This document shows positions 1 to 7,028 of a stretch of 26,050 nucleotides of DNA, piece after piece (the first letter of the stretch is position 1; each line of letters starts with the position of its first letter). The stretch lies in the NCBI GenBank assembly GCA_031370825.1, contig JANMRB010000263.1:1-26050 (forward strand), given 5' to 3'. The notes beneath the pieces are model-generated. The model had not been told where the DNA came from. It saw nothing but the letters and a program-made list of their open reading frames with translations, and searched no databases. This DNA comes from JAENVT01 sp031370825. GTDB taxonomy: Bacteria; Actinomycetota; Acidimicrobiia; Acidimicrobiales; Ilumatobacteraceae. The translations under genes and the position numbers were made by a program.

Positions 1-1383
1 GTCTTGATCGCCAACTCCAACCTCGTGCCCGAGTGGGGAACCTGGGAAGAGTTCCGACGCCTCGAGGCAATGGGTCTGACGATGTACGGACAGATGACCG
101 CTGGGTCGTGGATCTACATCGGTACGCAAGGGATCCTGCAAGGGACGTACGAATGCTTCGCCGAGATCGGCCGGCGAAAGTTCTCGGGCACCCTGGCCGG
201 CACGATCACCCTCACGGCCGGGTTGGGTGGCATGGGCGGAGCGCAACCGTTGGCAGTGACCATGAACGGTGGCGTGGCATTGTGCATCGACGTCGATGCG
301 TGGCGCGTCGGCCGGCGCGTCGAGACGCGCTATCTCGATGAGGTGGCCGACTCGCTCGAAGATGCGGTCGCTCGATGTATCAGAGCACGCGACGAGAAGC
401 GTGCTTTGTCGGTCGGGTTGGTGGGTAACGCGGCGATCGTGGTCCCCAAGCTGCTGGAGATGGACTTCCCTGCCGACATCGTCACAGATCAGACCAGCGC
501 CCATGATCCGCTGAGCTACGTGCCTGCCGATCTCACGCCGGAGGCCACTGCCGAACTGGCTCGCAGCAACCCGCAGGAGCTGATCCGCCGTGCCCGCGAG
601 AGCATGGCCACGCATTGCCGGGCGATGGTCGGGTTCCTCGACAAGGGCAGCGAAGTGTTCGACTACGGCAACAGCCTGCGGACCGAAGCCAGGCTCGGCG
701 GCTTCGACCGGGCGTTCGACTACCCAGGGTTTTTGCCGGCCTACATTCGCCCGCTGTTCTGCGAGGGCAAAGGTCCGTTCCGTTGGGTCGCGTTGTCGGG
801 GGATCCCGCCGACATCGCCGCGACCGACCGGGCAGTGCTCGACGAGTTCCCTGACGACGAAGACCTGCATCGCTGGATCAAGCTGGCCAGCGAGAGGGTC
901 GCGTTCCAGGGTCTGCCGGCACGCATCTGTTGGCTCGGCTACGGCGAGCGTCATCGGCTCGGCCTGCGATTCAACGAGATGGTCCGCACGGGCGAGGTTT
1001 CTGCGCCGATCGTCATCGGTCGCGACCACCTGGACTCGGGCTCCGTCGCCTCTCCGTACCGCGAGACCGAATCGATGGCCGACGGCAGCGATGCGATCGC
1101 TGACTGGCCATTGCTCAACGCGCTGGTCAACACGTCGAGCGGCGCCACCTGGGTCAGCATCCATCATGGTGGTGGTGTCGGGATCGGGCGATCGATCCAT
1201 GCTGGGATGGTGGTGGTGGCCGATGGAACCGATCTCGCAGCACAGAAGCTCTCCAGAGTCCTGGTCACCGATCCCGGCATGGGCGTGATCCGCCACGCCG
1301 ACGCCGGCTATCAGCGGGCGATCGACGTTGCCGCCGAGCGCGGTGTGCGCATCCCGATGAGCGAATCGGGCGATGACCGATGA
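1..1383 (+). CDS. hutU: Urocanate hydratase, 5'-truncated by window edge
   Basis: Urocanase converts urocanate to 4-imidazolone-5-propionate, the second step of histidine breakdown, in the cytoplasm with tightly bound NAD+. The reading frame is open from base 1 (V-L-I-A-N-S-N-L), so the TTG at 4 is not a start; about 460 residues are present, and roughly 100 N-terminal residues of the usual 550-560 lie upstream. Recognisable urocanase blocks include NLVPEWGTWEEFRRLE at the start, the glycine-rich AGLGGMGGAQPLA, the LFCEGKGPFRWVALSGDP block that holds the family's active-site cysteine region, and the C-terminal ICWLGYGERHRLGLRFNEMV, GRDHLDSGSVASPYRET and SIHHGGGVGIGRSIHAG. The stop overlaps the next gene's start (ATGA at 1380-1383), so translation is probably coupled. 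hutH would be expected upstream. Identification is secure. Confidence 0.97.
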   Translation, partial: VLIANSNLVPEWGTWEEFRRLEAMGLTMYGQMTAGSWIYIGTQGILQGTYECFAEIGRRKFSGTLAGTITLTAGLGGMGGAQPLAVTMNGGVALCIDVDAWRVGRRVETRYLDEVADSLEDAVARCIRARDEKRALSVGLVGNAAIVVPKLLEMDFPADIVTDQTSAHDPLSYVPADLTPEATAELARSNPQELIRRARESMATHCRAMVGFLDKGSEVFDYGNSLRTEARLGGFDRAFDYPGFLPAYIRPLFCEGKGPFRWVALSGDPADIAATDRAVLDEFPDDEDLHRWIKLASERVAFQGLPARICWLGYGERHRLGLRFNEMVRTGEVSAPIVIGRDHLDSGSVASPYRETESMADGSDAIADWPLLNALVNTSSGATWVSIHHGGGVGIGRSIHAGMVVVADGTDLAAQKLSRVLVTDPGMGVIRHADAGYQRAIDVAAERGVRIPMSESGDDR

Positions 1384-1955
1384 GCGTGCGCGAGATCGTG
1401 ACGGTGGGGCATCCCGTGCTCCGCGAACGTGCCAGGGAGGTGACGGCCGAGGATCTGGCATCGTCCGAGACGCAACAGCTCATCGACGATCTCATCGACA
1501 CCATGCGCAACGCGAACGGTGCCGGAATCGCGGCCAACCAGGTCGGCGTTCCGATACGGATTGCAACGATCGAGGTCGGCGACAACCCGCGGTACCCGTA
1601 CAAGCCGCGGATTCCGTTGACAGTGGTGGTCAACCCGGTCATCGAGCCGATCGACGACGAGCTGGTCGAGATCAACGAGGGTTGCCTCTCCGTGCCGAAC
1701 CTGCGTGGCTCGGTCATGCGCAACGTCAATGTGCGAGTTCGTTATCTCGATCGAGATGGGCTCGCTCACGACGAGATCAGGCGTGGCTTGACGGCGGGCA
1801 CGTTCCAACACGAATGCGACCATCTCGATGGTGTGCTGTTCCTCGATCGGGTGGTCGATCCGCGGACGTTCACGACATGGGAACAGTTCGAACGATTTCA
1901 TCGCGCGGCATTCGTCGAGCGCATCACCGAGTTCGTCGACCGCGTCGGGTCGTGA
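1380..1955 (+). CDS. Peptide deformylase family protein inside hut operon
   Basis: A 191-residue member of the polypeptide deformylase family, metalloenzymes that remove formyl groups from N-formylmethionine of new proteins. All three family motifs are intact: GAGIAANQ (residues 47-54), EGCLS (100-104, metal ligand Cys102) and QHECDHLDG (143-151, ligands His144 and His148, catalytic Glu145). The segment after motif 3, with DPRTF, resembles the type 1A (organelle-like) deformylases rather than typical housekeeping bacterial ones. It overlaps hutU by 4 bases and ends 9 bases before hutF, so it is an integral member of the hut operon. HutF makes N-formyl-L-glutamate, which needs deformylation, and no HutG is seen nearby; a role in that step is an inference from context only. 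The alternative is an ordinary second deformylase that happens to sit here. Confidence 0.93.
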   Translation: MSVREIVTVGHPVLRERAREVTAEDLASSETQQLIDDLIDTMRNANGAGIAANQVGVPIRIATIEVGDNPRYPYKPRIPLTVVVNPVIEPIDDELVEINEGCLSVPNLRGSVMRNVNVRVRYLDRDGLAHDEIRRGLTAGTFQHECDHLDGVLFLDRVVDPRTFTTWEQFERFHRAAFVERITEFVDRVGS

Positions 1956-1964
1956 CGCCAGACC

Positions 1965-3305
1965 GTGACGACGTACTGGTGTGAGCTCGCATGGTTGGGA
2001 GATCTCGACGGCGAGGTCCAGCGCGACGTTGCCGTCACCGTTGACGGCGACCGGATCACCGCTGTCACGGTCGGCGCGGAGCGAGGAGAAGGCGATCGCA
2101 GTCTCGTCGGGCTGACGTTGCCGGGAATTGCCAATGCGCACAGTCACGCCTTTCACCGTGGGCTGCGTGGTCGCACGCATGGAGAGTCCGGTTCGTTCTG
2201 GACGTGGCGCAATCGCATGTACGCGCTCGCCGACCGGCTTGACCCCGACTCGTATCGCGACCTTGCGACGGCGACGTTTGCGGAGATGGTGTTGGCTGGG
2301 TTCACCTGCGTGGGTGAGTTCCACTATCTGCATCACGACCGTGACGGCGGTGCTTACTCGCGGCCCAACGAGATGGGTCAGGTGTTGCTCGACGCGGCCG
2401 CAGCGGCTGGGATCCGTATGACCCTGCTCGACACCTGCTACCTGCGCGCCGGCTTGAGCGGTGATGCTGCACTCAACCCGACCCAACAGCGGTTCAGCGA
2501 CGGCGATGTGGACGCATGGGCTCATCGCGCCGACGGTCTCGTCGACACGTCGACAGCCAAGATCGGCGCGGCGATCCATTCGGTGCGCAGCGTCGATTCA
2601 CTATCCATGTCGATTGTCGGCGCCTGGGCCGCGGCGAGGTCTACGGTCCTGCATGCACACGTCAGCGAGCAACCGGCCGAGAACGAACAGTGCCTCGCCA
2701 TGCAAGGTTGCACGCCGACCGAACTGCTGGATCGCCAAGGTGTGCTCGGCGACCGATTCACCGCGGTACACGCCACCCATCTGACCGATCACGATGTCGC
2801 GCTCTTGCAATCGAGCCACTCGACATGTTGCCTGTGCCCGACGACCGAGCGTGATCTCGCTGACGGGATCGGTCCGAGCGCACAGTTCCGGACGGCGGGC
2901 ATCCCCATGTGCATCGGCAGCGACTCGCACGCGATCATCGATCCGTTCGAAGAGGCGCGGGCGATCGAGCTCGATCAGCGCATGGCTTCATTGCGGCGCG
3001 GCACTCACCGACCAGGGGAACTGTTGGCCGCGGCGTCAGAAGCGGGCTATCGAAGTTTGGGTTGGGGCGAGGGTGGACGCATCGCCGCCGGCGGGTTGGC
3101 CGACCTCACATCGGTCTCGTTGACCTCCCCGCGACTTGCCGGAATCGACGCGAAGCAGGCTGGCGCCGCCGTCGTGTTCGCGGCGACGGCAGGCGATGTT
3201 CATCACGTCATCGTCGCGGGCAAGGTCGTGGTTGCCGACAGCGTTCATCAGACAATCGACGTTGCGGCCGCGCTCCAACGTTCGATAAGCGCGGTGTGGT
3301 CATGA
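1965..3305 (+). CDS. hutF: Formimidoylglutamate deiminase
   Basis: HutF hydrolyses N-formimidoyl-L-glutamate to N-formyl-L-glutamate and ammonia, the branch of histidine catabolism that avoids direct formamide release. The 446-residue protein is an amidohydrolase-superfamily deaminase. Visible metal and catalytic residues are the HxH pair in NAHSHAFHRG (His59, His61), His232 and Glu235 in HAHVSEQ, His269 in AVHATHLTD and Asp320 in CIGSDSHAIIDP. The GTG start at 1965 follows the deformylase stop by 9 bases and begins MTTYWCELAWL, a natural family start. The stop overlaps the hutI start (ATGA at 3302-3305). Length and motifs are normal for the family. Position after hutU and before hutI supports the assignment. 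Confidence 0.95.
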   Translation: MTTYWCELAWLGDLDGEVQRDVAVTVDGDRITAVTVGAERGEGDRSLVGLTLPGIANAHSHAFHRGLRGRTHGESGSFWTWRNRMYALADRLDPDSYRDLATATFAEMVLAGFTCVGEFHYLHHDRDGGAYSRPNEMGQVLLDAAAAAGIRMTLLDTCYLRAGLSGDAALNPTQQRFSDGDVDAWAHRADGLVDTSTAKIGAAIHSVRSVDSLSMSIVGAWAAARSTVLHAHVSEQPAENEQCLAMQGCTPTELLDRQGVLGDRFTAVHATHLTDHDVALLQSSHSTCCLCPTTERDLADGIGPSAQFRTAGIPMCIGSDSHAIIDPFEEARAIELDQRMASLRRGTHRPGELLAAASEAGYRSLGWGEGGRIAAGGLADLTSVSLTSPRLAGIDAKQAGAAVVFAATAGDVHHVIVAGKVVVADSVHQTIDVAAALQRSISAVWS

Positions 3306-4471
3306 GCGGCCGATCGACCGTGATCGACAACATCGGCCGGCTGATCACCAACGACGCGCAGTTCGAGGTCGGCGCCACCGGCGAGCTTCGCGATGCGTGG
3401 GTGCTGATCATCGACGAGCTGATCGAATCGGTCGGCACCGGTCCGCCGCCGATCGCCGATCAACGAATCGACGTCGCCGGCCGCTGCGTGTTGCCTGGCT
3501 TCGTCGACAGCCACAGCCACCTGGTCTTCGGCGGCGATCGTTCCGAGGAGTTCGCAGCACGGATGGCGGGGCGTGGCTACGAAGCCGGCGGAATCCGCAC
3601 GACCGTCTCTGCGACCCGCGCCGCGACCGACGACGAATTGCTCGTCCGGGCGACGTCGCTCTTGGAGGAAGCACGCCAATCAGGCACCACGACGATCGAG
3701 ATCAAATCGGGGTACGGGCTGACCCCTGCCTACGAAGCGCGCACGTTGCGTGTCGCACGCCACTTGACCGCGGAGACCACGTTCTTGGGCGCCCACGTTG
3801 TGCCGCCGGAGTTCGAGGATCGAGTCGATGACTACGTCGACCTGGTTTGCGGGGAGATGTTGGCTGAGTGCGTGCCACATGCTCGTTGGATCGACGCCTT
3901 CTGCGAGCGCGGAGCGTTCGACGCCGACCAGTGCCGCGCGGTGCTGCAGGCGGGACGCGAGGTGGGCCTCGGTCTGAGACTTCACGCCAACCAACTCGGC
4001 CACGGCCCCGGCGTGCAACTGGCTGTCGAGCTCGGATGCGCCTCGGCCGATCACTGCACCTATCTCTCCGACGACGACATCGCCGCTCTCGCCGGCGGCG
4101 AGACAATCGCTACGTTCCTGCCGGCCACCGACTTCTCGACGCGCCAGCCGTACCCCGATGCGCGCCGGCTGCTCGAGGCAGGCGGCCGGGCCGCGTTGGC
4201 ATCGAACTGCAACCCGGGCTCGAGCTACACGACGTCGATCCCTTTCTGCATCGCCTTGGCCGTGCGCGACATGAACATGACGATCGACGAGGCCATCTGG
4301 GCGGCGACCGCGGGAGGGGCTGCCGCGTTGAGACGCGTCGACATCGGGATCGTCTCGACCGGGGCCCGCGCCGATCTCGCCATCCTGCGGACGGACAATC
4401 CGATCGACTTCGTCTACAGGCCCGGTGTCCCGCTGGTCGCCTCGACGATCATCGGCGGGCAGATGACCTGA
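3302..4471 (+). CDS. hutI: Imidazolonepropionase
   Basis: HutI opens the ring of 4-imidazolone-5-propionate to N-formimidoyl-L-glutamate, the substrate of HutF. I start it at the ATG at 3302, overlapping the hutF stop; the open frame runs further back to 2909, but that part lies antiparallel in sense within hutF and has no family similarity. The resulting 389 residues match the usual length. Motifs: VLPGFVDSHSHLVFGGDR (His71, His73), EIKSGYGL, HANQL (His228) and ADHCTYLS (His251). At the position where the family usually reads ALATDxNPG, with the Asp acting as a metal ligand, this protein reads ALASNCNPG, so residue 302 is Asn (codon AAC, 4205-4207). It may be a lineage variant; function is still most likely retained given the intact operon. 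Confidence 0.95.
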   Translation: MSGRSTVIDNIGRLITNDAQFEVGATGELRDAWVLIIDELIESVGTGPPPIADQRIDVAGRCVLPGFVDSHSHLVFGGDRSEEFAARMAGRGYEAGGIRTTVSATRAATDDELLVRATSLLEEARQSGTTTIEIKSGYGLTPAYEARTLRVARHLTAETTFLGAHVVPPEFEDRVDDYVDLVCGEMLAECVPHARWIDAFCERGAFDADQCRAVLQAGREVGLGLRLHANQLGHGPGVQLAVELGCASADHCTYLSDDDIAALAGGETIATFLPATDFSTRQPYPDARRLLEAGGRAALASNCNPGSSYTTSIPFCIALAVRDMNMTIDEAIWAATAGGAAALRRVDIGIVSTGARADLAILRTDNPIDFVYRPGVPLVASTIIGGQMT

Positions 4472-4479
4472 CCCCGTCC

Positions 4480-4550
4480 AAACGAGTGTTTCGAGCCACC
4501 CCGGGTGGGCGCGAAGCACTCGTTCGAGCGCGGTGGGCCGGAAACACTCG
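4480..4550. repeat. Palindromic intergenic repeat, copy 1 (one and a half units)
   Basis: Left arm AACGAGTGTTTCG (4481-4493) pairs with CGAAGCACTCGTT (4512-4524) with a single G-T mismatch; inside lie CCACC and GGGTGG, which can form an inner stem. The right half is then repeated: 4504-4522 and 4532-4550 agree at 16 of 19 bases, giving a third arm GGAAACACTCG. It lies 9 bases after the hutI stop and upstream of the sigma factor gene. A second full unit occurs at 6796-6844. It may serve as a transcription terminator for the hut operon, or be a REP/MITE-like dispersed element; no T-run follows the stem. Confidence 0.85.
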
Positions 4551-4607
4551 AAGACATTTTGAAACGAAACGCGCTCTTGGTGCGTGAGACAAGGTATGAA
4601 TCTCGCA

Positions 4608-5129
4608 ATGAGCGACGCGTTCCCAGAGTCGACTCGCATTCCAATCGTGGAATCGCCAATCGTGGAATCGCCAATCGCAGCATCGACGGCCTGGGCAGGA
4701 TCGGAAGCGGTGTACATCGCGGTCTACCGCGATCTGCTGCGCGTGGCCTTCGTTCTCACCGGCTCCGCGCCGGCCGCGGAAGACGTCGTGCAGGATGTGT
4801 TCGCCCGGATCGGCTCACGCATCGACACCTTGGCGGAGCCCGCCTCGTACCTGCGGGTGGCGGTCGTCAACCGCTGCCGCTCGTTGCACCGCCGCACCGT
4901 CGCAGCACCGACACCCGACAAGACCAGTGACACGCTCATGGATGTCGGCCTGATCGAACTGCGCGACGCGTTGATGGCGCTCCCGCTTCGTCAACGCTCG
5001 GCGATCGTTCTTCGCTATCTCTGCGACCTCCCGGAAGAAGAGATCGCCGCCAGTCTGAAATGCCGCAGGAGCACCGTGCGCACCTTGGTGCGACGAGGGC
5101 TCGCCGAACTTCGAGAGGTGATCCGATGA
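4608..5129 (+). CDS. ECF-type RNA polymerase sigma factor
   Basis: A 173-residue group IV sigma factor that would direct RNA polymerase to a small regulon. Region 2 spans about residues 36-100 (AVYIAVYRDLLRVAFVLTG, AEDVVQDVFARI, with the paired helix PASYLRVAVVNRCRSLHRR) and region 4 about 115-170 (ALMALPLRQRSAIVLRYL, EEEIAASLKCRRSTVRTLVRRGLAEL, a helix-turn-helix). The start is uncertain: GTG 4584, ATG 4596 and ATG 4608 are all in frame. I prefer 4608 because AAGG at 4591-4594 is too close to 4596 and the extra residues look random. The N-terminus carries a five-residue repeat, PIVES PIVES PIAAS. The stop overlaps the next gene (ATGA, 5126-5129), as is usual for a sigma factor and its regulator. 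No C-terminal SnoaL extension is present. Confidence 0.9.
   Translation: MSDAFPESTRIPIVESPIVESPIAASTAWAGSEAVYIAVYRDLLRVAFVLTGSAPAAEDVVQDVFARIGSRIDTLAEPASYLRVAVVNRCRSLHRRTVAAPTPDKTSDTLMDVGLIELRDALMALPLRQRSAIVLRYLCDLPEEEIAASLKCRRSTVRTLVRRGLAELREVIR
4641..4685 (+). repeat. 15-bp tandem repeat, three units, inside sigma factor gene
   Basis: CCAATCGTGGAATCG occurs at 4641-4655 and 4656-4670, and a decayed third unit CCAATCGCAGCATCG at 4671-4685. The unit is a multiple of three and in frame, encoding PIVES twice and PIAAS once. It lies ahead of sigma region 2, in a tail not expected to touch DNA or polymerase core. Confidence 0.9.
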
Positions 5130-6781
5130 CATCGCTGTCCGACCAGGAATACACGGAGGTCGAGACCCTGCTGCGGCAGCGGCTCGCTGAGCTCGCCGAC
5201 CATGCACCGTCCGCTGTGCACCTGCCAGACGAGATCTCGGTTGTCACGGCGAATCATCCCGCGCGACGTCGTCGTCGCGTTGGAGTCATCGCTGCCGTGA
5301 CGGCGCTGATCGGTGCCGGCGGCTTCACCACGTACACCTTCCTCGGCGCGAGCAACAGCGGAGGTGCGACCACTCCCGCGGAAGCAGTCACCGCCTTTGT
5401 CTCGGCGGCGGAGCACGAAGACCTTTTGGGGATGATCGACGTCACCCTCCCCGACGAGGTTGCCGTTCTACGCGCAGCCGTCGATTCGGTCGTCGGCGAT
5501 GCCAAACGCATTGACGTGCTGGACGCCGGGTTCGACAGCAGTGGCATCCAAGGTGTCGACATCTCCGTCGATGACCTTGCCCTCGACACCAACTTCTACG
5601 AAGGCGGCCTGGCCAGCGTGCGGGCGACCAACGGCACCCTCGCCATGTCCTTCGATCCTCAGGCCTTTCCGTTCGGGCAGAAGTTGCGCTCGTTGCTCAC
5701 CGGCGCACAGGATTCGATCACCGCGTCGGTGCAACTCGGTTCAAGTGACCCGATCGCGCAGCTCATGACGGTGGAACGTGATGGCCGGTGGTACGTCAGC
5801 GTCGAGTACACCATCGCCGAGTACGTGCGACTGGCTGCGGGCTGGGACGTGCCTGGTCCAGTGGCTCGTGCGCCGATCGGGTTCGACTCGCCCGAGGCGG
5901 CTGTGACCGGTTTCTACGAACGGCTCGCCGCGCTCGACCTCCAGTCGGCGTTCGACACCTTCGCTCCGGGTGAAGATGCCATGGCGTGGTTGGCGCAGTC
6001 GTGGATGGCCGAGGCCCAATCGACGATCGACCGAGGTCGTGCGAACGGCTGGTCAGTTCAGATCTCGGGCCTGGCATACGAGACGATCGGTACGGGTGAC
6101 CACCTGACGCTGGAGCCGCTCACGTTCAAGGTAGAGGGAACGTCACCCGCGAATCTCGACGCGACGGTCCCTCAGCAATCGACCGAAGGACCGCAAGCCT
6201 TCACCGTCGAGCGGGCGGATGGCTGTACGACGTACACAGGAGTTGCCCGCGACTTTGCGAGCCCCGTCTTGCCGTCCTCAGTCCCGTCTGCGACTGACAG
6301 CTCCAAGATGTGTGGTCCTAGCAGCGGCTTCGGCCTCATGGGCTTGTTATTGCTGGCAGGTTCAAGTAGCGATCTGCCGTCGGTCTCGGTCGTTCAATAT
6401 GACGGCAAGTGGTACGTGTCGCCGCTGGGAACAGCGTTGGCCTCTACGTCGTCGAGCCTGCATCACCTCGACGCCGCGTCGAGCCTCCTCGACTCGCCCT
6501 TCGCGGCGTTCATCTACGGTGCGCCGAGCCGAGCACTTCTCGACGCAATCGCCAAGGGTCAAGACGTCGGGTCGGTTGGCCCCGTCTGCCTTCCGGCATT
6601 GACGGTCGAGAACGGCAAGGTCACCGGAAGCGTTGCGGACCCGCCGCCCGAGGCAGTCCGTGCCTGCATGACAGGGTCGTTCTCATCATCGAGCTCGAGC
6701 AGTGGTAGCGGCGTTGTCGAGGCCGCGCCGCCCCCGCTCCCCGTCACCTCGGTGGAGCTCACCCCGACAACCTCACCCTGA
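5126..6781 (+). CDS. Single-pass membrane protein, sigma-factor partner (putative regulator)
   Basis: A 551-residue protein I do not recognise as a named family. The frame is open back to 5060, but the ATG at 5126 overlapping the sigma stop is the natural start. Layout: a short cytoplasmic part of about 46 residues, a basic stretch RRRRR, one hydrophobic segment (about 52-73), then a large outside region. The outside region appears to hold two related modules, beginning TPAEAVTAFVSAAEHEDLLGM (about 82) and SPEAAVTGFYERLAALDLQSA (about 254), and each closing with a V-x-x-DGxWYVS motif (about 218 and 426). The C-terminus is low-complexity (a run of Ser, then Pro/Thr). Coupling to an ECF sigma factor suggests an anti-sigma or sensor role, but there is no HxxxCxxC zinc anti-sigma motif and the cytoplasmic part is very short, so this is inference. 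Confidence 0.8.
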   Translation: MTSLSDQEYTEVETLLRQRLAELADHAPSAVHLPDEISVVTANHPARRRRRVGVIAAVTALIGAGGFTTYTFLGASNSGGATTPAEAVTAFVSAAEHEDLLGMIDVTLPDEVAVLRAAVDSVVGDAKRIDVLDAGFDSSGIQGVDISVDDLALDTNFYEGGLASVRATNGTLAMSFDPQAFPFGQKLRSLLTGAQDSITASVQLGSSDPIAQLMTVERDGRWYVSVEYTIAEYVRLAAGWDVPGPVARAPIGFDSPEAAVTGFYERLAALDLQSAFDTFAPGEDAMAWLAQSWMAEAQSTIDRGRANGWSVQISGLAYETIGTGDHLTLEPLTFKVEGTSPANLDATVPQQSTEGPQAFTVERADGCTTYTGVARDFASPVLPSSVPSATDSSKMCGPSSGFGLMGLLLLAGSSSDLPSVSVVQYDGKWYVSPLGTALASTSSSLHHLDAASSLLDSPFAAFIYGAPSRALLDAIAKGQDVGSVGPVCLPALTVENGKVTGSVADPPPEAVRACMTGSFSSSSSSSGSGVVEAAPPPLPVTSVELTPTTSP

Positions 6782-6795
6782 ACGACTTTCCCTGC

Positions 6796-6844
6796 AAACG
6801 AGTGTTTCGGGCCACCGTGGGTGGACGCGAAACACTCGTTCGAG
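6796..6844. repeat. Palindromic intergenic repeat, copy 2
   Basis: A perfect 13-bp stem, AACGAGTGTTTCG (6797-6809) with CGAAACACTCGTT (6828-6840), encloses CCACC and GGTGG, which can form an inner stem. The wider flanks CCCTGCAAAC (6791-6800) and GTTTGTAGGG (6845-6854) are also nearly complementary. The sequence, not only the shape, matches copy 1 at 4480-4524. It begins 15 bases after the stop of the membrane protein gene, so it could end transcription of that operon, though no T-run follows. Confidence 0.88.
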
Positions 6845-6854
6845 GTTTGTAGGG

Positions 6855-7028
6855 ACGGTAAACAGCGGCAGCCGTAGCTGTGCGTCCGAAAATTGCGCAC
6901 CCGTGCATCCGTCTACACCTTCGTCCTTGCCGTGCATGATGACCTCCGAGAGGCAACCCGGCAATGGATCAATCGACTTAAGACGACGATCGAGAAGGGT
7001 CCATTGCGGTGGCGGTTATCCTCCACCG
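6855..7028. other. Intergenic stretch upstream of the dioxygenase gene
   Basis: After the palindromic repeat about 170 bases hold no convincing gene; open frames here are short and lack family similarity. I see a weak dyad GTGCG...GCGCAC near 6880-6900, an 8-bp inverted repeat GCAATGGA (6961-6968) / TCCATTGC (7000-7007), and a small hairpin GGTGG/CCACC directly before the ATG at 7029. No clear ribosome-binding site precedes that ATG. Any of these could be regulatory; none is strong. Confidence 0.4.

Noticed and set aside
1311..2579. Long minus-strand open frame of 422 codons opposite def and hutF
   Set aside because: It lies antisense to two genes with full family motifs; long antisense frames are expected in GC-rich DNA and its protein is Arg/His/Asp-rich with no recognisable motif.
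2909..3301. N-terminal extension of hutI
   Set aside because: Lies within hutF in another frame, Arg-rich and unlike any HutI; the ATG at 3302 fits family length.
4540..4607. GGAAAC at 4540 as an ECF -35 box for self-regulation of the sigma gene
   Set aside because: GGAAAC belongs to the repeat's third arm, and no matching -10 element at a suitable distance was found.
3680..4717. Minus-strand open frame of 345 codons opposite hutI and the repeat
   Set aside because: Antisense to hutI; part of it is simply the palindromic repeat read as protein.
6702..7028. N-terminal extension of the extradiol dioxygenase
   Set aside because: Runs through the previous gene's end and the palindromic repeat; family similarity begins at the ATG at 7029.
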